64,000 nt of DNA from Acanthopleura granulata (taxonomy: Eukaryota; Mollusca; Polyplacophora; Chitonida; Chitonidae), in the NCBI GenBank assembly GCA_016165875.1, contig JABBOT010000003.1:22418873-22482872 (forward strand), in the 5' to 3' direction. This document shows, one piece after another, positions 24,701 to 35,863 of the stretch. Below the pieces are notes generated by a model that had not been told where the DNA came from, made no database searches, and saw only the letters and a program-made list of their open reading frames with translations. Each line of letters opens with the position of its first letter. The first letter of the stretch is position 1. The position numbers were made by a program, and so were the translations under genes.

Positions 24701-26229
24701 CTTCTTGGAACACTTTAGTTAACCATTAGTTGGTAGTTGGTACACTGCCAAAACATGTCAAACATTGAAAAATGATATACATTCATATCTCACCAAAATT
24801 CTCCACTGGCAGAGGTTCAATCAACTCTTGTCCAATCATCACCTTATTCTGGATTTCCCACAATGCTCCCCTGGCAGCATGGCAAAGTGCCTCATTGTCA
24901 TATTTTTCCAACCTCCTTAATGCTAAAACAAACACAGGCAATGAGCTATGAGATTAAACAAAGTTCAGAAATCATAAATTTAATGCACCTGATCCTTCAT
25001 AATTTTTTAGGTACAACACAGGTATAACATATCAAGCCTTCAGGTAAACATTTACAGTTATTATCTTTACTATTGCTCTCACCTTCCACACAGCCACTCT
25101 TGAGGAACTCCTCTTTCCTGGACTGACAGAAGCTGATGAGCCAGAGGCCTTTAGCTGCCAACAGCTGTTCATTGTCTGTGCAGTCAGGCTGGAGGAGAGA
25201 GACGTACAGCGGCAGAGTCCCTGAGTCAATGATCCTTGTCTTGTTCCCCTCATTGGCAGCCAGGTTGTTCAGACCACTGAGAACTTCACAGACAGAGATG
25301 CCATACTTTGTGGAGAAGTGGTACGGTGATTCCAGGGCATTTCTCAGTAACAACGTCATGAAGGTGATGGTGTCCTGGTTTGACGTGATCATGCTGGTCT
25401 CAGATTCTTTCACAATGTACGACAGGATCATTGTGGCCTTTGTTTTAATCATCAAATGATCGGAGAGGCTGAACAGCATGAATAGTTTGAGATTCTGCCT
25501 TAATATTGAATGACTATCTTCTCTCTGACGCACCACATTATGCAGTATGCCCAGCAGGCACTTGGCATAGGACACAACTCTATCATTGTTTAGGAATGGC
25601 CTCTCAGACTTGAAGTGATTCGCAAGAGTTAATTGGAAGGTATTCACAAACCCAGAGTCACATAAACTCTGACAAAAGCTGGATGATATGTCGCTGATGT
25701 TCCACATGGTGTGCAGACATTGTTTGAGAATCTTGAACACTGAGTAATTCTCCATGTTAAAGAGCCACATGGATTTCCAGTGACAAAGTATCCAGAGTTG
25801 ATCACACAGCTCAAGGAAGCCAGACTGGCAGATAATGTCTGCTATATGACGCCTCTGTTTCTCATCAGGGGTGTATTTCGTTGCCTTCCAGATGTGTTTC
25901 ATGTCATTCTCCACCGAAGATGGAAACACCAGGTTTTCCTCTGGGGAGTCCTGTCTGGATTGGCTGATGGAGGTCACCTGGTCTTTGAGCCGCTGTACAG
26001 TCTGGACGAGTATTTCCTCTTGTGCGGACTTCTCAACGCCATGTGTGCCTGGATGGTCCTCACTGTCCGTCCTCTGTCTCAACTCTGAGAGCTTCACTTT
26101 CACGCGCTGAGAAGGCTGAGTTGAGGACACCTTGTTATTATCCATCAGAATCTGCACCTTGAGAATGACGAAATATAGGATAATACACAGTGTGGAATAA
26201 ACAACCACTGTTAATGCAGTAGAAGTCAT
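21616..26229 (-). CDS. Membrane-anchored ARM-TIR-SAM-like protein
   Basis: Six exons encode 675 aa: 25083-26229, 24794-24922, 24329-24454, 23136-23237, 22205-22577, 21616-21766. All introns are GT-AG and in phase. ATG 26229 gives an N-terminal hydrophobic anchor at residues ~4-25. A charged linker follows, then an alpha-helical armadillo-type region (~130-425; LSGLNNLAANEGNKTRI, AAKGLWLISFC). The TIR domain (~430-560) starts HVMISYQWD, has GYKVWMDVEQMSG (BB-loop region) and SPSCRTEAEY. The Glu after the Cys sits where NADase TIRs carry their catalytic Glu, so NAD cleavage is possible. A SAM-like helix bundle (~602-660; WSEAQVVDWLSKSGI, FPEMDGSLLAEL) ends the protein. This order differs from SARM1 (ARM-SAM-SAM-TIR), so it is not a SARM1 orthologue. 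Upstream 5' UTR exons were not located. The last donor (GT|GTACGT) was chosen by phase. Confidence 0.82.
23460..23870. repeat. 51-bp minisatellite in a TIR-gene intron
   Basis: Eight copies of a 51-bp unit (CATCTGCTGTCATGCACCC...CATCTATGCCAGTATAA) start near 23460, 23511, 23562, 23613, 23664, 23717, 23768 and 23819. Because 51 is a multiple of three, open frames run across it on both strands; these are not genes. The array abuts a fragment of a second repeat family at about 23373-23455 (GGGTGAGTCCGTGCC, ACACCAGACATGACACCCCA), which also occurs at 49630-49862. Confidence 0.88.
23966..24095 (-). repeat. SINE fragment
   Basis: CATTGGTGTTTTACCCCGTA, then CTCAGGAATTTTTCACTTCT and CAGCACTATGGTGGGAGGAA. 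This is the reverse complement of the SINE 3' half, in the intron between the first two TIR-coding exons. Confidence 0.7.
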
Positions 26230-28711
26230 GAATACACTGATGCATTTATCACGTGCCTCTGCAGCGGTTTTTCTAGCCACTTTCTCATGGTAGCCACAGT
26301 GATAAATACTGGAAAATTGAGTTTTAGACAAGTTTTGTATTGAATTTTCATGAAATAAATTGAGTTTTTGATACTGATTTTTGGTGACAAAAACATATTG
26401 AATTTTCTGATTTGTTCAAAATGAGTTTCTGAAAAGAAATTAGTTAGAAAAACTCCTGCTCTGCTGAAAGGCCTGGTATTAACGTGACCATCTCACTGGC
26501 CAAGCGAGCCATGGAGTTCTCCCTCTGATGTCTAGCACTGGGTTAATGAGATTGCAAATGTGAAGCCTAACCCTACTGGTTTAAGTGAGGCTTTATATTC
26601 CAAGATTGGCCAGGCACATGTCAAGGTGTGTCAACTCCCTCACCAAAAACCTGACAGCCACTGAGTAGCTGAGCTAGGAGATTACTACTTTAAATCTAGA
26701 ACCTGTCTCCTGCTTTTGAGTAGGACATCCAGCCACTTCACTGTTGTTATTATGAATGGGCAAAAATTAGCCCTAACTTTTCAATATATTGTGGATGCTG
26801 ATTTGCTCCAACAGTAACAGTACAAAAAGCATGCCCATAAATCGGCTCAAGATCACAGCACAAGTCAGAAAATTCCTCTTGCAGTGGCACATCATTTCTT
26901 AATTTTTGCATGTTTCACCCAGGTTAGTCATAAATTACTTACCAGTGATGACACACAGGGACACCTTCCTGGAATTGACAGCTGATCTTGGAGTATGGGC
27001 AGATACCCTTTAACGACTCCACCCTTGACATATGAAGGACAACACAGGAAGTACACAGATGTTCAAGGCAAGCTTAGAGAACAGGACAAGGTTGTAACTG
27101 TAGCCTTGCTGCTGATGGAACAGTGGAGCTAAACCTCCATGGTGGAGCAGCCTAAAAGGGCTCAAACCACTGCTTGTTACAGTATACTGCAAGGCAGGTT
27201 GCATCCAGTGTGTCATGATACATGGGTATAGTATGAACAAACCCAAAATCCATTTTACTTCAATCTTCATTGTAATTTGTATCACTGCATCTAGTCACAT
27301 AGACACTAAATAATAAAATCAATAAAAAAAATTCTCTCTGAGTGACATCACAGCAGACTTTTAGACTTCAATTTCACCTATGTCATAATACAATTCCAAA
27401 GCATCTTGGTATATATTTTCAAATACATAACGTAGAAAATACTACTGGTATCGCCAGATAAGTATTGAAAATGGGGCCCAGACCAATACCCACCCACCGT
27501 CTGTATCGCGGAATCCTCGACCGGCTAGGGTGGAGTTTAGCCTTTCGCTGTAGTGATCAGTTCCCTTCACTATAAACTATTGACAGCTACCATTACCTCC
27601 TCATGTCCTTTAAAACGTCAAAGCAAACATTATTCGTCATCTAAACTCGCGTTTCAATCCACACTTTTCAGTTTGTTATCCGCGCTATTGCACCTGTCAA
27701 ATGCTTTGACAGTCGGACTAATAACGGACGATAACTCTCGATGGCAGGATCAAGGGACACAACCATGTAAGTGTCATCCAATCCTTGATCGATATCATTC
27801 GAAACTGTCGACTAATTTTTGCTTCGAGATAATTATCTTCCGTGAAAAAAATTATATATATTTCAAGAGATTGTGATGCTAATTTTATTAAAGAAACTGG
27901 TCTTTGGGAATTTGACGTTGGACGATGTCTCACTGGTTGACGGCCTGAACTGAGATTTGGAGATCGATACTTCGCTTAGTATTTAGTACGCCAAAATCAA
28001 GAATTTTTCACTTACACGAGGCCTGTGAGTTTTACCTATGACAGAACCAGAGGGCCCAATTTAAACCATCTACAGGTACCTTAACCTTTGACAAGTTACT
28101 GACAAACTGTTCACCATGAGGCGTGCAGATATGCACACCAGAATGGTGGAACACCATTAGCCCCACTACGAGCGAGAGCGGAGGAGACAGCAAATTCCCT
28201 GTCCAAGGTGTGGACTGATCCCACATCTCGTGTCCCAGCGATTAAAAAAACAAAACTTTTGATCACTCAGCCATGGTCGATCCGCTTCCTTATCATGATG
28301 CGGGCCTATACTGATAATCCGAAAACAATTCGTCTTAAATTTATACCTGTTTCACAGGCCTACTTATTTAGCTCATTAAATCTGCGCTGGTAATGCATTT
28401 TTCTACCAGCATAAAGCTGATCGTCGCTTGAGTGTGCTATCCAGGAGTACGGCGTAAGACACCAATCAAATATATAAATAAATCAAAAGACACAAGAAAT
28501 TTCTTCAATGATTATGATATTCGTATTTATTTAGGTTAAAGCAGTGCATCTTGATCAACACTTGAAACTAAAACCACCTTTAGCAGCAAGAAGTGACGTA
28601 CCATTTTAAATATGGACAAAAGAGACATGCCATGTTAAAGGTGATGGGGACGGGTGATATATTATTGCAGAGCACGAATCGATTTGCATGTTCGCAATGA
28701 AAGAAAATGAG
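26230..28711. other. Upstream region of the TIR gene and 3' flank of the minus coiled-coil gene
   Basis: No coding exon is supported. Repeat pieces are present: a SINE-like core at about 27985-28020 (AATCAAGAATTTTTCACTTA), a second dispersed repeat at about 28055-28170 that recurs at 41165-41265, and a SINE tail at 28441-28483. 5' UTR exons of the TIR gene may lie here. Confidence 0.45.
28055..28170 (+). repeat. Dispersed repeat, copy 1
   Basis: Shares ACCTTTGACAAGTTACTGAC and CAGATATGCACACCA with 41165-41265 (ACCTTTGACAAATTACTGAC, CAGACATGCACACCA). A reverse-oriented copy is embedded in 45385-45440. It is non-coding and of unknown class. Confidence 0.65.
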
Positions 28712-29836
28712 TCAGTTTTCTACTCGTGTGAAGTTCATACTACTCGGACGCCCGTTAGTTAACCTAGGCCAAGCTAACCCGGCTTCTGGGGTTCTCCGTG
28801 TTTGACCAGACGGCGAGGCGGTCGCCATGACGGACTTCCCAGAGTTCCTCGTCATCATCAGTACCGACTGATTTTCTGAGCTCTCTGTCCTTCCTCTCGT
28901 GATGCGGATGTCTGGTAGTTGTAATGAGTTGAAGGCAGAGCGGGTTCTAATGTAGGCAATCCTGTCGGGATCGTTGTGTATGTTTTCCCTGATCTGGGCG
29001 AACCTGTACTGTATCAGCTCCTGATAACTCTGCTCGTTGATTGCTCGTCTGTCCACGTTCTTGTTACTCCCGCTAGATGAACTGGAGTGAACTGCCGGTC
29101 GTCTGTTACATCCTGTAACAACATGGGTGTATGATTTCAAACAGAACACGAGGAAAAATCCATATATAACAGAACAAAAATTATGTTTAGGTACCGGTAC
29201 ATGCATTAATTTGGAGATGGATTCTCACAACGGAATCGTTACCAAATTTGTAAAGGGACCACCATTTACATGGATTATGTCAACACAGTAGGCCCCAACT
29301 CCTGCACGGGTTGACTAATAGGCAAGTCAGATTGGAAGACCACAATGGTGGGTTGAACAAGTGAATGTTTTGACCGACAAATCACTTAACTATTTCATAT
29401 GAACATACTTCCGATGTGGGCAGAGCAGCCGTTAGACAAATATTAGAATTATTGCTGTTTTTGAACAATTCCAACTAGTATATAGAAAAAGTGATGAGAT
29501 GTGGGCTGCTGGTAAGGCCTATAAACTTGAATCTCCACCGTTGCGGATAATAGAGCCAAGGGGTTAATGCACAGGTAGAGCGAACAGCGTTTATGGTTGT
29601 CTGAAAACTGTTTCAAACTTACGGCGATAAGCACGAATGGCAGACTTAGAGACACCCGGCCGCAGTAAAGGTCCGATGTCTCTCTCAATTTCCAGAGTTT
29701 TCAGAATAATCCGTACCAAAGCTTGACGCCTCTTCGCTTCCAGCGCCATCAGTCTTTGTTTCAGCTCGATATCTTCTCTGAAGTTCTGAGTGATCACTTT
29801 ACACAGTCGCTCCGAGGTATATAGACTGTCACCCAT
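28712..29836 (-). CDS. Unrecognised coiled-coil protein, copy A
   Basis: Two exons (29623-29836 and 28712-29112) encode 204 aa. ATG 29836 opens a helical, charged region: TSERLCKVITQNF and then a Leu-heptad-like stretch (RLMALEAKRRQALVRI, LEIERDI). Exon 2 is Ser- and Arg-rich and largely disordered-looking, with YQELIQYRFAQIREN. No known domain was recognised. The gene is the paralogue of the plus-strand gene at 32028-33359: both first exons are exactly 214 nt from ATG to the donor, both introns are phase 1, and the N-terminal 50 residues align (TSERLCKVITQNF against TSDRLCRVITKNF). The pair is divergently transcribed, with 2.2 kb between start codons. Confidence 0.75.
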
Positions 29837-32027
29837 GACGCTCTTATTGCCTCCGATTTTAGGAACTCAAGGCCTTGATTTGAACACCGGTTTTCAGCTG
29901 GTCGTACACCTGTCGCGAGCTATCCCATAGAGTACAATTAGCCCAGCATTCACACTTTTAGCTAGGATTCGTATCCACGGCACAAGGAAAGGTTTAACGC
30001 ACGGTCTTTTATGTACGGTGACACCCTCCGGACTAATCTCATTGACAATTGGTCACGAATTCCGAATTGTTACATGTTTAATTCATCAGAATCCCAGCCT
30101 GCCTGGTTAACTCGAGACAAGCTGATTATACGAATGGCGTATTTCAGTATAACGGCTGACCTCCACAAGCAGTTACCATACGTTATCTCGTGACCCCATA
30201 GAGAAGTAATTTCTCTTATTTCCCCCATTAAACTGTCCCGATGGTATATATCAATTGAACTTAATGTCACCCTCTCCTGATTAACTCCACAGGAGCAGGG
30301 AGTGAACGCGTGCTTGATAGCTGATACACCCTGCTTCATTGTTAAATTGCCCAGATAAAAAATACATCAAGGCAACACTCGCGTGCAATTAAATCGAGGA
30401 AGTCACTGTTCTGGTTAGGAACATAGATCTATTTAACAGATGCAATTTCCAATTACGACAGGTCTCCAAATGTAGGAATCTGTGGGAAATAAACATGGAC
30501 AAAATTCTGGACATTAGCCACGAGAGTGTAGAGCATATCCGTATAACAAACTCTTAAGCAACATGATTTCGGAAAATCGCTGTGCTATTAAACTGCTGTT
30601 ATCAATATGAACCTCTGCTCTGCGAAACCGTGGTGTCGCACAAATCTACACGTGTATATATACAATCCCTTGCAAAGGATGAGAAGTTGGCATACATTCA
30701 TCACAAATACCATCGAGTGTCATCACGTACTTGAACTGGACATTTGACCAAGTAATACATTAATGTGTAATATAGTCGACTGGTTAAAGGCGTGTTTTGA
30801 TTCATTTTTCTGAAAATGACTTTCCTGTTATCGATGTGCACCGCGATCATTTGGTATAACGATGAATGTTGCCAGAATACGGATGTAAAGCGATAGCGAA
30901 GCCCTATTATCAGAGTGCTGTATGTTCATAAGGGTGAAAGTAAGCAAACGACATACATCCTTACATTTTACCGTCGTCAACTTCTGCAATGACTACACGG
31001 TATGTATATCGCAGACATGACCACTCCAACATTGAAATGTGTATAGGTTGTAGACTGTAAACCGTGTTTAAAGTAGAAAAGTTCACATTATGTCGTGTAA
31101 AACAGCATTGTTCAGTATTGCAATAGTCTGTGTAATGCAGTTACGTAAATTGCATCTAAAATATAATGTTCCCTATTACACCGCTATAGATTGGCGGTCT
31201 ATATGTATATATTTATTAGGATATACTGGTATGTGACAGTAATCACTAGAAGTGGTAATGACAACTGCATTGTACAAGACTGGATCAGAACGAATAGTCC
31301 CTGTCTACAGCCACCAAAACCATGAGCACAGTGATACAGACACAACATGCAGGTATTTTGGATCAATCCAGGCATAAACGACAAGTGATTTAATATAGCA
31401 CAGTACTTGCTAGTGTAGTTGACAGTTGTGGACCCATTCCACACGGGACGATTTTATAGTGCTGACGTACCTTATATTCACATACCATACTGCACCATTT
31501 GACAGGGCAATTTGTTAACCAGACACGTTAGACGTGTGGATGTCGGCATGGATAAGGCTATAGGATGAACGCAGTCACTTTTGTGATATCGCTGTGAGGT
31601 ACGGGACCTTGGCGACAGTTCAGAGTAGGGTAGATACATGTAAGTGTTGTGATTTACAGACGAGACTGAATTAATGGTGTACACAGTACACAGACGGGCT
31701 TTGAGGCCAAGTATAAATTTACACCTTTATTACCCTCCCTTCAAACCCCATATTTTACGGGCTGTTTATACTGTGCTCTCCCTGGCAGTGTTTACTCGAC
31801 CCCATATACGGATGGGTAGGCATCATAAACTGTCTGGCCCACATGTATATACCTAATAGTTCCATATACAAAACAATCTGTTACGTAAACAATATAAATT
31901 TGTGTTCTTAACGCAATACGCGTTGTATTAAAGACTTGAACTGGAAGCCAGTTTAGCGCATCAAGACTTCAGATGTATAGGGCATAGTCAAAATTTTGAA
32001 CTCTCAACTGTGTTTTAATATGGTGTG
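29837..32027. other. Divergent intergenic region of the coiled-coil pair
   Basis: No coding exon was seen. It presumably contains both promoters; no motif stood out. Confidence 0.45.
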
Positions 32028-33359
32028 ATGGCGGCTGGTTACCCGACATCAGATCGACTTTGTCGGGTAATAACCAAGAACTTTTTAGCCGAACACGATC
32101 TGCAAGAAAAGCTGAAATCTATCGAGAAGAAAAAACGAAAAGCGTCCGTGCAAATCAGTCTCAACCGCTTGGAAATAAAGAAAGAGCTTCACAGTACTGT
32201 CTCTCCCGAGAATCGCCGGAAAGTGTCGAGCTATCCAAGTGGTAAGTGACCTGCAAGAGTTTCAAACGCTACACGACAGAGTTACAGTAGTCATTAGCTT
32301 GCCCATGAAACCAAACGGATTCGATGACATCAGAAACGACTTTATCAGATTGTTGATATGAATAACTGGCCATTTGGATTTACCCGTTTACAGTATAGAG
32401 GTGTACACAACCAAAGTTATGTAAATAGACTTATTCTCACTTATCAGGGGATAAATACAATTCCATTATAAAAAAAATTACACGTACATGTAACAACATA
32501 TGTATATTGACTTTGTACTGTACCATTCTATTGCTGAACATCATATAGCTTCCAGTGCAACTTAATCAACCCATTTCCCCTGTGATGGGATTTCGTGAGT
32601 TCTATGTATTGTTGGACAAACGCTAATCCGTAATAACCTTTAAAATTTCCTGCGCTTTGGGCCATATGTTGAAAATATCCCAATCTGCATGCTTTTTATA
32701 TGAAGTGATTTTTTCCTACGACCTGTTAAAACTGACATGCTCACAAAGTTTTGTCCCTTGCATTTGTCTCACTTACTTTTCGTACCATTGAAACAATAAT
32801 TCTGATAAAATGAAATACAAACGTGTTTGTTTTCTTCACAGTTCCTCCTATACGCCAGAGGCAAATATTTGTCCTGTCTGGTTCCACCATTCCGGGAGAA
32901 AGAAAGCGACGAAATATCCAGAGTTACAACGAGCTCTTGCGAAAGTTAGAACTTAAATCTACCACAAATAATACATCTAGTATTGCATCAACCTCTAAAT
33001 CCGCTGTCCAAAATTTAAAATCAAGTCAGCATTTCAGCCTCAGCGGTTCACCTGTGGCACACCTACCGAGGCCGGTGCAATGCCGCAGCCCCGTGTTACC
33101 CCAGCCCGCCACCAAACCTGTATTCACTGGCGTTAGAGCCAGGTACTCGTCTTTAAGCAAATATACCAGGGGACACAAGAGCACGGAGGCCGCTGGGTCT
33201 GCCAGGGTGGAGCTTCAGGAACCTGGGCAGCGGTATGGAGAGGGGAAAGGGGATGCTACAGCGCGTGTAGGCAGATTGAGGCCGGTACATGGTCTTAGAC
33301 ACGGGCAGATCAATCGCCACAGCTTCCCTTCTCTAAGGACGAAAAGCCTTCATCGATGA
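32028..33359 (+). CDS. Unrecognised coiled-coil protein, copy B
   Basis: Two exons (32028-32241 and 32842-33359) encode 243 aa. The start is ATG 32028 (GTGATGGCG), which places TSDRLCRVITKNF at the same position as in copy A. Residues ~25-60 are highly charged and helical (LQEKLKSIEKKKRKASVQIS). Exon 2 begins VPPIRQRQIF, carries QSYNELLRKLELK (compare QSYQELIQYRF in copy A) and ends in a basic, low-complexity tail rich in Arg, His and Ser. No function can be assigned. Conservation of exon length, intron phase and two sequence blocks shows that the two genes arose by inverted duplication; the C-terminal halves have diverged strongly. Confidence 0.75.
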
Positions 33360-35863
33360 CGCCAAGACATAATAATCTTGGATACTAACCACTTTCTGTA
33401 CAAAAAGCCGGGTTTTCTTTGAAAGAAAGCCAAATGTCCAGTGTCTCTATCTACGACTGAATGAAAATCAGGCAATTGGAATGATATCCGAATAGTGACC
33501 TTATGTGCATCAACGTTCTATCAGGATGCATACGATTATGGGATACAGCGACGTAAATAGAAAGTGCATTATCAGAGGAAAGGCGCCTTGTTCTGTGTAA
33601 TATTCGAAGTATACAGATACATTGCTTACAGTTGGCAAATTTCTTGTTTCCCATATTGAAGAGGCATGACCTTCATTGAGCTGTTCTGCAAGATATAGAT
33701 AGGCACCACAAAACTGCAAGCACCGGTACCAGTGGGGAACAGCTGTGAAGCTAAGAGCAAGGCATTGGCGACTGGATGCAGGAAAAGGGTTTGGCCACTG
33801 GATAAAGGCCACGGGTTTGGCAGCTGGAAACTGGGCAAGGGTTTATTGACTGGATACGTGGCTAGGGTTTGGCGACTGAATACATGGAAAGTAATTGGCA
33901 ACTGGATACAGAGCAAGGGTTTGGCTACTGGATACAAGGCAAGGATTTGGCAACTGGTCACAAGGCAAGATATTGGCAACTGGATACAGAGCAAGGATAG
34001 GAAACCAGTGGCAAGACCACCAAACAGACCAACAAATGAGGGTTGTCAAGCAAGGCGTTGTAACAAATGAAGGCAGAAGGCACTTTAAATTGAAAACCGG
34101 ATTCAAATATTGAAGCCAGGAAACTGCATGTATGTGAGTTATTAAAAAGAAATCAAAGAAGTGTTGGGTTTGAAAATAGTGCCACACTTGGAAAGAGGAC
34201 ATCATCATACATGGGTTTGGAATCTAGGAATATCTTGACACAAGAGAATGAAAGTATGTCCTTATGCAACTCATTGTGCTGTTCACTTATTTAAGAAAAA
34301 TAGAACCCTTGACTTGCACTATGATCTTGTAACACACCAGACGAAGTCTGCCATTACAAGCCTTTATTGATTCCAAGTAAACTTGGAAGGTCATACAAAC
34401 ATCAGCAGGAATGTTCACAAAATTGCATCATACTTCTCTCCTGAAGTAATCACTGATTGTTCAGACTGCTGTATATCAACAATAGATATATAAACTTTGC
34501 GCTTCACAAAGAATATATCAAAAATACTTCAACATGTCTTCTCTTTTTACACTTATTTCGCTACTCTGTGATGTTCACCACCTCAAGTGAAGTCCCACAT
34601 AAAGTACCAAATCCTCCCTCTTAATCTTATTCTGAGGGAAACTTGGCACAGCTTTGAGGAATCCCACGACTATCCGCAAGTTGCTGGCAGACCTTCCCAT
34701 GTGTGGCCTGAGAGGAAGCCAGCATAAGCTGTAATAATATTTTTTAATATGTATTGAAATAAATGATGATACTTAATGAAATTGCGAGAGTTCCAATAAT
34801 TTCTTCTTCTGTTTTATTGCTTCATTATGAAAGCATAACAAATATTTATGAGTTGAATAATATTTCCCTGTAGGAAGAAAATATTATAGGGAGAAAATAC
34901 ATATGTTTATTTACGTATCTGTCCATGGTACATATAAAGTTTACATGAAGCCAGATATGAAGTTGCACAGCTTCACTATAAACTTAAACACACGATGCAT
35001 ACACTGGTTACATCATTTTTGTTTACAAGAAAGAAAATTTTCGGCAATACATTTTTATGACATAAAAGCTCACATTACTGTTAGAATTTACAGTTCATGG
35101 TTATTTCCCCGATATTGTCTTTTTGTTAGAAGAATAGATATAAAAGTTAGATCGCATCACTCAAAGATGGTCTCAATAGGTGACAGATCATTCCTTGCCC
35201 TGTCAAAAAGCAACTTCAAAAGGAAACAATCTGACACATTTTGTTAAACTATGGCCACTGATGTTAATGTTCTTTTCACTGGGAGCTTTGTACTGTATTT
35301 GACTTGCAGATATTATGAAATCAGGTCATTACTCAGTGCCAAGGGCCAACCAGGATTAAATGCCATTTGGCCTCATGGAGAGATATCAGTTTTGTGTCCT
35401 CTGTGACATTTGATCGCCACCAAATTCAACACTATCAAAGTTGAAGGTTGCTCCACCCTGATCCAGTGTAAGGTTCACAGAATGATACAAAATGATACTT
35501 ATTACACAACAAATGCTGCCAAGAGAGACTTGAATGACAGTAGTGACCTTACTACATACCAAGGGCCAAAGAATGAAAACGATGCTAGGGAATATTTCTT
35601 GGCAATACTGATTCCACAATGAAAAATTACATTTGATTGATGGCTCAGTTGCCGAATAAACACATGTATGTAATATGTATACGTACGTACATCATCATTT
35701 AGCTGTAAACAAAATGCTCCCGTTGAATACTGCCTAATATACAATGCTATCATGTCATGGTATTTCTTTTCGCAGCTAGTCCTCTGTTACATGTATACTA
35801 ATGAACCTTGTGACTTCCTGGATATCCCTGGAGATCTGTGTAGTATATTTCATTATCTGGCTA
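33360..35863. other. Convergent 3' flanks (copy B gene and PGRP-GH65 gene)
   Basis: No coding exon is supported. It contains a minisatellite at 33765-34015, a SINE fragment at about 34655-34728, and candidate minus-strand poly(A) signals (TTTATT on plus) near 34905, 34811 and 34361 for the large gene. Confidence 0.5.
33765..34015. repeat. Short-unit minisatellite
   Basis: About nine degenerate copies of a ~28-bp unit of the form GGCAACTGGATACAGAGCAAGGGTTT. Open frames on both strands through this stretch come from the repeat. Confidence 0.8.

Noticed and set aside
33626..34113. Overlapping repetitive open frames on both strands
   Set aside because: They arise from a ~28-bp minisatellite; no start context, domain or splice pattern supports them.
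34903..35247. 114-aa plus-strand open frame
   Set aside because: AT-rich, no recognisable domain, located in the convergent 3' flank of the large gene.
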